Source of the DNA: JBIKVP01 sp044356745
Lineage (GTDB): Bacteria > Pseudomonadota > Alphaproteobacteria > Rhizobiales > Beijerinckiaceae
Direction of reading: 5' to 3'
Assembly (NCBI GenBank): GCA_044356745.1
Contig: JBIKVP010000060.1
Span: forward strand, 1-12,511
Length of the DNA: 12,511 bases
The translations under genes were made by a program, and so were the position numbers. The notes under the pieces were generated by a model. The model was not told the origin of the DNA, ran no database searches, and saw only the letters and a program-made list of their open reading frames with translations. Below are positions 1 to 7,688 of this stretch, in pieces; within the stretch, counting starts at the first letter, position 1; each line of letters begins with the position of its first letter.

Positions 1-10
1 TGGGTTTTTG

Positions 11-3000
11 ATGTCGTCAGGTGGGATCAAGTCGAAGGATAAGGAGGCTGGTGACGCTGGCGGCAAGAATATTGTCGCGAGGTCTGGACAGCCTTCTTCT
101 GCTCCGTCTCGTTCTGGTGTGCCTTCTGGTGGTGACAAGTCGTCTTTTGAGGCGGCTTTGAAGCCATCTGTGCGTGGTCATCAAGCACGAGCTTCTGAGT
201 CTTCTGCAGGTCAATCCGCTAACGCCACCCCTGTTTATGGTTCTGGTTCTGATGATGTTGCGTCTGCTTTACGTGATGGCTCGGAGCATTTAATGCTTGC
301 TTCTGAAGCGGTGGCATCACCTTCACTTACGAGTGGTGCGCAATCTACGCATGAGAATGCGGCGGGGGGCGTTACGGGAGCGGCAAATCACCCTTCTGCT
401 GATCCCTCTGCATCTGCCTCTGTCCATGATGCTACTCATGCGCCTGATGCCTCGGATGCTGATACGGCTCATGCTCATGTTGTATTCGGTGAACAGACAA
501 GTCCTGCAACTGCTCAGCCGAGCGCGGCTCAGTTATTGGCTGATGTTGATGCGGGCGAGGCGCTTCGTGAAGAGGTTAAAGAGGATGTGGCTCACAGTGG
601 CGCTGGGTTTAGAAGCCGCGCGTTGAATGCGTTCCGTGGCGGGGATACACAGCACATGATGCATCAGACCTCTCAGCGTCTTGCTGAAGAGCTTGATGCA
701 ACCGAAGGCAAAGCGCGTGCAGCGATCACTGATTATGCACAGGCGAGCACACCTGAAGCAAAACAAAAAGCGCTTCAGAAAGCGCGCGTTTACACAAGCC
801 AAGTCAACGCGATCACACAAGAGCTCAACACGCTCAACACTGATACCGAACAGATGAGCAATCAGCGCCGTCAAGGCTATTCTGATCGTCTGGTTGCCGT
901 AGCGGATACAGCAGTGATGGCGGGAGCCATGGCTGCAACGATGTATGGCTTTGCAACAGGGGGGCGTAAAAAAGCAATCGCCACTACAGCGCTTTATTAT
1001 GGCGCGATTGAAGGCGGTGCTTATTTACTTGGCCAACCCATTGCTAAACTGACGACGGGTGATTATGCCTCGCGTGAGGAGATGGTTGAGCGTTCAAAAA
1101 GTCGTGCGATTATGACTGGATCAACCGTTGCGATTTTCGCTGCGCCAGGGCTTTTTAAATTATTGCCCGGCGTCTCTTTGCCAGCATGGACGGGTGCATC
1201 GGCGAGCGCGAGCTTAGCGTTTCAAAAGGCTGTCAACATTAGCGTGGTCAATCCCATCAGTGGATTGGTGGCGGCAACAGCAGCCCCTGTCATGCAAGCG
1301 ATCAGCACACATGTGCCTCAAGCGCTGCAACCTGTGGCCGTCCTTGCCGCTAAAGCGCTGCCTGAAAGCATGTTTGAAACAGCGATTGATCAGGGCGTGA
1401 CCAAAGTGGTTGATGCGCAAAACATGATGGATCCTGCCCAAAACTTTGCCTTCAACTATGCTGCAAACGTTGGCTTTGAGGGCATGGGCGGTGTGTTCAA
1501 TAACCTCTCAAAACTCTCAAACATCTCACTGCCAACCTTACCACGTGTGGATGTGGGGGGGGCGGCAATCAATCAAACCAAACAAACCCTTGCACATGCA
1601 AAACAACAGCTTGAGCAAAACGCCAAACAACTCACGCAAGACGTCGCCCAAAGTGTGGGCAGTGCGCTGACAAACGCGTCAAAAGCGCTTCCAGAAACAG
1701 CACAGCGTATGGCGCAAAGTGCGTCACAAACCATCGAAAATCGACTGAAAGACTTCAATCAAACCGTTGGCCAAGCCGTTGATGCCACACTCACCTCACA
1801 GCACCCCATCCTCAAAGCAGGCGACAAACTCCTCAACAAAATCATGGGTGATCAACAACCATCCAAACTGGCATACGCAAACGTCAATGGAAATCAGGCA
1901 GAGCAAATCACAAAGGAAGGGGATGAACCGCCGCTTGGCGAAACAGCATTCGCGATGGCTGGGAGAATGAATATCGTTTCCAGAACAATACAAGCGCTAA
2001 AAGATAGAAGTAATTCTCAATTACAGAATGCTAATAATAATATTAAGCAGCCTCATATCACTGAGGAAGCTGAATCCACCATAATATCTTATGCACAAGA
2101 ACTAATGACTAATGGTTCTCTCGACCGAAAGCAAATAGTCCGCTTCATTCAAATGGCAGACAAACATGGCGTTAAAAGCCTTGATGCGCTTGCTTATGGA
2201 TTTCCAAAGCTTATTGAAAAATTTGGCTCTCAAGATAATGCTTTAGATATTATTGAATTGATGGCGCAGTGTAATTTGAAAAAAGAATACGTTGTGAATT
2301 TAGTTCTTAAAAGTGATTATAATTATGATGATCTAAAGCGTATTTTACGAGCAAGTGAAAATGCCAAAGAATCTCGCATTCCTCATGATGCTGAGATAGA
2401 GGAAGAAGCATACACAGCTCTTATCCGGACGATTGACCATTCTCCTTCCGCTATTGCTGATGCGGATATAACGCAATTAACACGTTATTTGAATGCAAAA
2501 CCTGATTTTGATGTCAATGGTGCCATACTATTACTTGAAAAAGATGTCCCACTTGCTGATATTAATGACATCGAAGATATTATTCGTGGTGGGGATTTTG
2601 ATAACGAATATAAAAAATATCTCTTAGACAATCTTGGAGTAAGTGTTGCTTATCCAACACTCGAATTTCTAACTTTTTTTCATAATCCCAAAACTGATTT
2701 AAAAACCACACTTAATCGCGGCGCTGATCTTTACAAGGCTTGGCAAAGTGAGACTAAGCTTAATAATGATATTGTATATCCATCCCTCTATTCATATTTT
2801 AATCATAAAATCAGAAATGGCGGAGAAGTACCAGAAAATATCAAACGCTATTTCGATAACTTGATTACAACAATGGCTGGAAGAGCTGAAGCTTATTCTT
2901 TTTCCGGAACAAAAAGCCCTTTCGATGCTAAGGGTTTTCAATTCGAGAAATCACATAAAGGTAAAAATGATTTTTTTGTGAATGTTAGAATTGATCGGAA

Positions 3001-3775
3001 ATTGAAGGCATTAGAAGATTTATTAGTGATGCCTGATTCACCTTTGAGTAAGAAACAAAGAACTGTTGCTCATCATCTTGTTGAAAACAAACATACATTA
3101 ACTTCTTTGTTGTCAAGAGAATTACCTTTACCTCACAATCCACTTAGGGCTGTAGAGGTTTTAAGTGATCAAGTTGCTCATGTAGTTACATACGCATTGC
3201 CCTCTCATCGTCAAATTGAACTAGGTGCAAGCATTTTTAGTGTTGCAGGGAAGACATATCCCCTCAAACAACTTGCAATTGGATTGCCAACTGAAACTAC
3301 TATACCTAAGATACTAAATGGAGATATTCCCGTACGAGTAAAAAAATATGCAACCCACTTTCATCCTGATCATATGGGCATATTTCCTTCGTATGGCTTA
3401 AGCGAGGGTGATATTAAGTTTTCTAAAGAAAATGATACAATATTTAGCAGTGTCAATTCTAAATATGGCATGGTCACGTTCGAGCCTCAGAGCGATGCTA
3501 CAACGCCTTATGGAGGTAAAATCACGACACATGCATCTCGAGAAAATGTAGTGCTGCCTAAATATTTTATTTTTCCAGAAAACAATGGTAAAATGGTAAG
3601 TCTTAAAACAGCCGATTATCTTCATCCTGATAGCGCCGCCAAAGGTGTTAGAGTATCTAAAATAGATTTCGTATATACAGGTTTTACAATTGCGTCTTTT
3701 ACAACAGCAGTCTTAATATGGAGCCCGATCGTATATAGTTATGTGCGTGAAAAAATTGAAAACTCAAATCAGTAA
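11..3775 (+). CDS. Giant modular protein with C-terminal JAB/MPN (JAMM)-like domain and C-terminal membrane segment
   Basis: I do not recognise this protein as a whole. Numbered from the ATG at 11 it has 1254 residues. Residues 1-190 are Ser/Ala/Gly/His-rich and probably disordered. Residues about 200-290 are helical and charged. Residues about 292-342 and 366-455 are hydrophobic and Ala/Gly-rich. Residues about 500-600 are Gln/Ala-rich amphipathic helix. Residues about 660-1050 look all-helical. A JAMM-like signature follows: Glu1070 in an E-x-G context, His1116-x-His1118-Pro, then Ser1131-x-x-Asp1134, and a Gly-Met-Val-Thr-Phe-Glu-Pro strand. Such domains are zinc isopeptidases or deubiquitinases and also occur as toxin domains. 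Residues about 1220-1242 form one membrane segment with a short charged tail. No signal peptide is seen. GC falls from about 50% to 25-30% near nucleotide 1980. The frame is open to the first base and no ribosome binding site is visible, so the 5' end may be missing. A metallo-beta-lactamase reading of the His motif is the main alternative. Confidence 0.85.
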   Translation: MSSGGIKSKDKEAGDAGGKNIVARSGQPSSAPSRSGVPSGGDKSSFEAALKPSVRGHQARASESSAGQSANATPVYGSGSDDVASALRDGSEHLMLASEAVASPSLTSGAQSTHENAAGGVTGAANHPSADPSASASVHDATHAPDASDADTAHAHVVFGEQTSPATAQPSAAQLLADVDAGEALREEVKEDVAHSGAGFRSRALNAFRGGDTQHMMHQTSQRLAEELDATEGKARAAITDYAQASTPEAKQKALQKARVYTSQVNAITQELNTLNTDTEQMSNQRRQGYSDRLVAVADTAVMAGAMAATMYGFATGGRKKAIATTALYYGAIEGGAYLLGQPIAKLTTGDYASREEMVERSKSRAIMTGSTVAIFAAPGLFKLLPGVSLPAWTGASASASLAFQKAVNISVVNPISGLVAATAAPVMQAISTHVPQALQPVAVLAAKALPESMFETAIDQGVTKVVDAQNMMDPAQNFAFNYAANVGFEGMGGVFNNLSKLSNISLPTLPRVDVGGAAINQTKQTLAHAKQQLEQNAKQLTQDVAQSVGSALTNASKALPETAQRMAQSASQTIENRLKDFNQTVGQAVDATLTSQHPILKAGDKLLNKIMGDQQPSKLAYANVNGNQAEQITKEGDEPPLGETAFAMAGRMNIVSRTIQALKDRSNSQLQNANNNIKQPHITEEAESTIISYAQELMTNGSLDRKQIVRFIQMADKHGVKSLDALAYGFPKLIEKFGSQDNALDIIELMAQCNLKKEYVVNLVLKSDYNYDDLKRILRASENAKESRIPHDAEIEEEAYTALIRTIDHSPSAIADADITQLTRYLNAKPDFDVNGAILLLEKDVPLADINDIEDIIRGGDFDNEYKKYLLDNLGVSVAYPTLEFLTFFHNPKTDLKTTLNRGADLYKAWQSETKLNNDIVYPSLYSYFNHKIRNGGEVPENIKRYFDNLITTMAGRAEAYSFSGTKSPFDAKGFQFEKSHKGKNDFFVNVRIDRKLKALEDLLVMPDSPLSKKQRTVAHHLVENKHTLTSLLSRELPLPHNPLRAVEVLSDQVAHVVTYALPSHRQIELGASIFSVAGKTYPLKQLAIGLPTETTIPKILNGDIPVRVKKYATHFHPDHMGIFPSYGLSEGDIKFSKENDTIFSSVNSKYGMVTFEPQSDATTPYGGKITTHASRENVVLPKYFIFPENNGKMVSLKTADYLHPDSAAKGVRVSKIDFVYTGFTIASFTTAVLIWSPIVYSYVREKIENSNQ

Positions 3776-3802
3776 AATTATTTAAGTTTGCTTTGTTTAT
3801 TG

Positions 3803-3830
3803 AAAAAGCAACATGGCGATCGCCTGTGCT
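3803..3830 (-). terminator. Probable Rho-independent terminator of mccBA
   Basis: Read on the minus strand, an imperfect hairpin begins 14 bases after the mccA stop codon. Outer arms AGCA/TGCT and inner arms GGC/GCC enclose a GATC loop, with small bulges on one side. The 3' arm runs directly into five T residues. The plus strand has no T-run after the stem, so it does not clearly serve the gene ending at 3775. Confidence 0.5.
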
Positions 3831-3844
3831 CAAGAATTGCCGCA

Positions 3845-5830
3845 TTAATCAGGTGTGGCAAAAGTCATGATTTGTGCGCCTTGTTTGACCTGATCATCAA
3901 CGTGAATCAAAATATCTGACACAACGCCGTCACAAGGTGCGGTGAGCACGTGTTCCATTTTCATCGCCTCAACCACTGCAAGGCGTTGTCCTTTGATAAC
4001 GCTTTGCCCTGCAATCACTTCGATCGCTGTGATTTTGCCATGCATCGGTGAGATCACTTGATTGGCGGATATTTCAATCGTTGTGCTTTGAGCGGGGCGT
4101 TCAAACATCACTTTAACAGGCACTCCGCCCATGATGACATGCACGCCGTCAAGCTCTTTGATGACAGGCACATGATGAAGCGCTTCTCGTGGTGTGCATA
4201 TCGAAAAGCGCAGCGCAAACTCTCCACATGTCACGTGACACATTCCATGATGCGATGACTGATTTGGCCAGAAAAGCGTCACCTGCCGCCGTGTTCCTGC
4301 AACATCCAAAGGAATATGTTGCACACGCGGTGCACTCAGTTGAAACGCATCGCACTGCGCCCACGGACTTAAAGAGTCGGCTGCGCGTTGCTCTGGAAAT
4401 AGCAATGCAAGCGCCCCTAAACACGCGGCGTGATCAAGGCAGGGTTTTCCCTGTTCAACGAGTGAATCATAATGCGTCATGATAAATCCTGTTGTGCACG
4501 CCCCTTTTTGAAAATCAGGATGATCAACCAGCGCTTTGAGAAAAGGCGCATTGGTTGTGACACCAAGCGCCCATGTCTGGCTCAGCGCTGTTGACAAGCG
4601 ATTGAGCGCTTCATGGCGGGTTGAACCTTGTGCAATGATTTTAGCAAGCATTGGATCATAATAAGGCGAAATAACATCACCTTGTCGCATCCCCGTTTCA
4701 ACGCGAATGCCTTCACCTTGTGGCAAACCAAAGGCATTTAACTGTCCGATGGAGGGTAAAAACCCGTTTACAACATTTTCGGCATAAAGACGTGCTTCAA
4801 CCGCATGGCCTTGGCATTGTATCGCGTCTTGCATGAGCGGTAAGGGCTCACCTGCGGCCACGCGTAATTGCCATTCCACTAGATCAAGCCCCGTTATCAT
4901 CTCTGTAACAGTATGCTCAACCTGAAGCCGTGTGTTCATTTCCAGAAAATAAAAGCTGTTTTCATCAAGCGGATCAGATGCATCCACGATAAATTCCACC
5001 GTTCCTGCACCAACATAACCCACCTGCTTTGCAAGTTTAATTGCCACGTCAGCCATAGCGTGTCGCACGTTTAAAGGAAGATCGGGGGCGGGCGCCTCCT
5101 CAATCACTTTTTGGTGACGGCGTTGGAGTGAACAATCACGCTCAAAAAGATGCACAACATGACCATGCGTATCGGCAAAAATTTGCATCTCAATGTGACG
5201 CGGTGCAATGATGTACTTTTCAAGCAACACACGCGGATCACCAAATGCGCTTTGCGCTTCGCGCTGAGCGGACGACAATGCATCGCTTAAATTGGTGAGC
5301 GCATCTACGCGCTTCATGCCCTTGCCGCCGCCCCCTGCCACCGCTTTAATCAGCAGCGGAAAGCCAATTTTCAGCGCGTGTTCACTGAGTACATCCAGTG
5401 ATTGCTCTGCGCCATGATATCCCGGCACAACAGGGATGCCCAGTGCTTGTGCATAAGCCTTCGCCTGATCTTTAAGACCCAACATGCGCATAGCGGATGC
5501 GGGTGGTCCCACAAATATCATGCCCTCACGCATACATGCTTCAACAAGTTCAGGACGCTCAGATAAAAAGCCATATCCTGGATGAAGCGCTTTTGCGCCT
5601 GTTTCACGCACCGCTGCCATCACAGCTTCGCTGTTAAGATAACTGTGTACGGCTTCACTTGCACCGATGCATACTGCTTCATCGGCCATTGTCACATGCG
5701 CCGCGTGTGCATCTGCATCGGAATAAACGGCGATTGTGCGTATGCCTAACCGACGCGCCGTACGGATGATGCGACATGCAATTTCGCCACGATTAGCAAT
5801 CAAAAGGGAGGGAATGATATCGTTTAACAC
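3845..5830 (-). CDS. mccA: 3-methylcrotonyl-CoA carboxylase, biotin-containing alpha subunit
   Basis: This is the biotin carboxylase and biotin carrier subunit of 3-methylcrotonyl-CoA carboxylase, which carboxylates 3-methylcrotonyl-CoA in leucine catabolism in the cytoplasm. From the GTG at 5830 it has 661 residues, the usual length. The biotin carboxylase N domain opens with L-L-I-A-N-R-G-E-I near residues 9-17. The ATP-grasp glycine loop GGGGKGMK lies at 166-173. Catalytic region residues include Glu305 in RLQVEH and Arg347 in the HAVEAR segment. The C-terminal biotinyl domain has EAMKMEH, with Lys624 as the biotin site. An open frame continues upstream to 5890, but those 20 residues overlap mccB and do not resemble the family. 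The GTG has GAGGG seven bases upstream, overlapping the mccB stop. Pairing with the MCC-type beta subunit favours MCC over propionyl- or geranyl-CoA carboxylase. Confidence 0.95.
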   Translation of the reverse strand: MLNDIIPSLLIANRGEIACRIIRTARRLGIRTIAVYSDADAHAAHVTMADEAVCIGASEAVHSYLNSEAVMAAVRETGAKALHPGYGFLSERPELVEACMREGMIFVGPPASAMRMLGLKDQAKAYAQALGIPVVPGYHGAEQSLDVLSEHALKIGFPLLIKAVAGGGGKGMKRVDALTNLSDALSSAQREAQSAFGDPRVLLEKYIIAPRHIEMQIFADTHGHVVHLFERDCSLQRRHQKVIEEAPAPDLPLNVRHAMADVAIKLAKQVGYVGAGTVEFIVDASDPLDENSFYFLEMNTRLQVEHTVTEMITGLDLVEWQLRVAAGEPLPLMQDAIQCQGHAVEARLYAENVVNGFLPSIGQLNAFGLPQGEGIRVETGMRQGDVISPYYDPMLAKIIAQGSTRHEALNRLSTALSQTWALGVTTNAPFLKALVDHPDFQKGACTTGFIMTHYDSLVEQGKPCLDHAACLGALALLFPEQRAADSLSPWAQCDAFQLSAPRVQHIPLDVAGTRRQVTLFWPNQSSHHGMCHVTCGEFALRFSICTPREALHHVPVIKELDGVHVIMGGVPVKVMFERPAQSTTIEISANQVISPMHGKITAIEVIAGQSVIKGQRLAVVEAMKMEHVLTAPCDGVVSDILIHVDDQVKQGAQIMTFATPD

Positions 5831-5837
5831 CCGCGCG

Positions 5838-5842
5838 CCCTC
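5838..5842 (-). promoter_or_regulatory. Ribosome binding site deciding the mccA GTG start
   Basis: GAGGG on the minus strand overlaps the TGA stop of mccB and sits seven bases before the GTG at 5830. This supports the shorter mccA start and suggests that translation of the two subunits is coupled. Confidence 0.6.
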
Positions 5843-7424
5843 ACATTCTAAAGACGCCAAAGTGTGTTGGCTCACACGGCGCGTTCTCACATGCGCTAAA
5901 CGCTAAGCCTAAAACACGACGGGTTTCACATGGCAAGATGATGCCATCATCCCATAGCCGCGCGCTGGCATAATAAGGGGTGCTTTCGCGTTCAAATTGG
6001 GTGCGTATCTGCGCTTTAAAAGCTGCTTCATCCTCAGTAGGCCATGATCCGCCTTTGGCTTCAATCGCATCGCGCTTCACATCAGCCAGTACGTTTGACG
6101 CTTGCTCGCCACCCATGACAGCAATACGCGCGTTTGGCCATGTGAAGAGAAAGCGTGGGTTATACGCTCTGCCACACATGCCATAATTGCCTGCGCCAAA
6201 TGATCCGCCCACGATTACCGTTATTTTAGGCACATTCGCGCACGACACTGCCATGACAAGTTTCGCGCCGTCTTTGGCGATACCGCCCGCTTCAGCATCT
6301 TTTCCGACCATAAAACCTGAAATGTTTTGCAAAAACAGCAACGGAATCTGGCGCTGACAACACAGCTCCACAAAGTGCGCGCCTTTAAGCGAACTCTCTG
6401 AAAACAAAATACCATTATTGGCGATGATGCCGATGGGGCGGCCATAAAGATGTGCAAAGCCGGTGACAAGCGTCGTGCCATAAAGCGGTTTAAACTCATC
6501 AAAGCAAGAACCATCGACAAGCCTTAAAATCACGTCGCGAATGTCATACGGCTTTTTCAAATCAGTGGGTACGATTGTGTAAAGATCATTGATATCAAGA
6601 CGCGGCTCCTCAAATGGAAGACGCGCTGCAACCGGTAAAGGTGCTTTTAAATGCCCTACAATACGCCGTGCAAGAGCAAGCGCGTCGCGCTCATCCAAAG
6701 CAAGATAATCCGCAACCCCCGATTGCTTGGTGTGAACATCTGCCCCGCCAAGCTCTTGCGCAGTAACAATCTCCCCAGTCGCCGCTTTCACCAAGGGAGG
6801 GCCGGCCAGATAAATTGTTCCCTGTCCCTTAACGATAACCGTTTCATCTGACATTGCAGGAACATACGCACCGCCCGCCGTACATGAGCCAAGAACGAGT
6901 GCGATTTGAGCAATGCCTTGCGCGGACATACGCGCCTGATTGTAGAAAATACGGCCAAAATGCTCTTTATCGGGAAAAACCTCGCTTTGTTGCGGTAGAT
7001 TTGCGCCTCCTGAATCCACAAGATAAAGACATGGCAAATAATTTTGTGCCGCAATCTCTTGGGCTCTCAAATGCTTTTTCACCGTGAGCGGAAAATACGT
7101 ACCCCCTTTCACAGTCGGGTCATTTGCAAGGATCATCACCTCGCGCCCCATCACGCGCCCAATGCCTGCCACTGATCCAGCAGCGGGAATAGGCTCGTCA
7201 TAAACATCAAGGGCAGCCATCATGCCAATTTCAAGAAAGGGAGAGCCACCATCAAGCAGCGCCGTAATCCGATCACGAACAAGAAGCTTGCCACGCGCGA
7301 TGTGTTTTTGTCGTGCACTGTCAGAGCCGCCAAGAGAAATACGCGCCCGATGTGTTTCAAGCTCCGCGCGTAAAAGGCTCCACTCTGGACAACCCGTCAT
7401 TGCTGCATGATTTATTGAAGCCAT
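5841..7424 (-). CDS. mccB: 3-methylcrotonyl-CoA carboxylase, carboxyltransferase beta subunit
   Basis: This subunit transfers carboxyl from carboxybiotin to 3-methylcrotonyl-CoA, giving 3-methylglutaconyl-CoA in leucine degradation. From the ATG at 7424 it has 527 residues, close to the roughly 535 usual for the family. The sequence is typical MCC beta: DSGGANLP near 137-144, the EVFPD/HFGRIFYNQARMSA block near 148-168, GSCTAGGAYVPAMSDE at 179-194, an acyl-CoA-site stretch reading LAGPPLVKAATGE, and a C-terminal GGSFGAGNYGMCGRAY. It ends with the family's usual GVFRM. The start is uncertain. An ATG at 7436 has AGGGAG directly against it, too close to work. The ATG at 7424 is twelve bases from the same AGGGAG. 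A TTG at 7478 gives extra non-family residues. It is transcribed with mccA, ten bases downstream. No hydratase gene lies between them, unlike the liu operon of Pseudomonas. Confidence 0.96.
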   Translation of the reverse strand: MASINHAAMTGCPEWSLLRAELETHRARISLGGSDSARQKHIARGKLLVRDRITALLDGGSPFLEIGMMAALDVYDEPIPAAGSVAGIGRVMGREVMILANDPTVKGGTYFPLTVKKHLRAQEIAAQNYLPCLYLVDSGGANLPQQSEVFPDKEHFGRIFYNQARMSAQGIAQIALVLGSCTAGGAYVPAMSDETVIVKGQGTIYLAGPPLVKAATGEIVTAQELGGADVHTKQSGVADYLALDERDALALARRIVGHLKAPLPVAARLPFEEPRLDINDLYTIVPTDLKKPYDIRDVILRLVDGSCFDEFKPLYGTTLVTGFAHLYGRPIGIIANNGILFSESSLKGAHFVELCCQRQIPLLFLQNISGFMVGKDAEAGGIAKDGAKLVMAVSCANVPKITVIVGGSFGAGNYGMCGRAYNPRFLFTWPNARIAVMGGEQASNVLADVKRDAIEAKGGSWPTEDEAAFKAQIRTQFERESTPYYASARLWDDGIILPCETRRVLGLAFSACENAPCEPTHFGVFRM

Positions 7425-7688
7425 GGCGTGATCCATCTCCCTGATACGATACCTATGATCCCGCAAAACAGTGGACAAGTGCTTTACGCTGCATCATTTA
7501 TGTCAAATGTCGTGGGCATATTTGCTTTACGACAGGAACGCGCTATGTTCTTGCAAATAGGTCTTGATTGAAAATGTCCATTTGGGGATTGTTTTATTTT
7601 TTGAAAATGCAATCTTGCCTTATTATTTTGTTTTGTTGCATGTTTCTTTGCGTAAAATCGCCCACACTTTTGCGAAACATGCTTTGAT
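7425..7688. promoter_or_regulatory. Divergent intergenic region between mccB and mlaE
   Basis: About 260 bases separate the divergent mccB and mlaE starts, so promoters for both operons should lie here. On the minus strand a perfect TTGACA occurs at 7506-7501, about 65 bases before the mccB start, but no good -10 follows at 16-18 bases. On the plus strand TAAAAT at 7653-7658 could be a -10 for mlaE, with a poor -35. A nine-base direct repeat, TTGAAAATG, occurs at 7568-7576 and 7601-7609. The short open frames crossing this stretch look non-coding. Confidence 0.45.
7568..7609 (+). repeat. Pair of 9-base direct repeats, 33 bases apart
   Basis: TTGAAAATG appears at 7568-7576 and again at 7601-7609. 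The offset is 33 bases, about three helical turns, in the mccB-mlaE intergenic region. It could be a paired regulator site or chance in AT-rich DNA. Confidence 0.35.

Noticed and set aside
533..874. 113-residue minus-strand frame within the giant gene
   Set aside because: It is antisense to a continuous 1254-residue frame, has an erratic Cys/Arg composition and shows no start signal.
3356..3373. HxHxDH motif (H-F-H-P-D-H) as a metallo-beta-lactamase active site
   Set aside because: The motif fits literally, but the usual preceding beta strands with a D-x-G turn and the later His/Asp ligands are not visible. The E-x-G strand 46 residues upstream, HxHP and the S-x2-D downstream fit JAMM better. 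It is kept as the main alternative.
3815..3824. GGCGATCGCC palindrome resembling the cyanobacterial HIP1 repeat
   Set aside because: I noticed only this copy. It is better explained as the core of the hairpin terminator after mccA.
4149..4482. Overlapping open frames on both strands inside mccA (91 and 97 residues)
   Set aside because: They sit within the conserved mccA frame, lack recognisable domains, and have no ribosome binding sites that I could see.
5831..5890. Longer mccA start giving 20 extra residues
   Set aside because: It overlaps the end of mccB and does not resemble the family N-terminus; the GTG at 5830 has a well-placed GAGGG.
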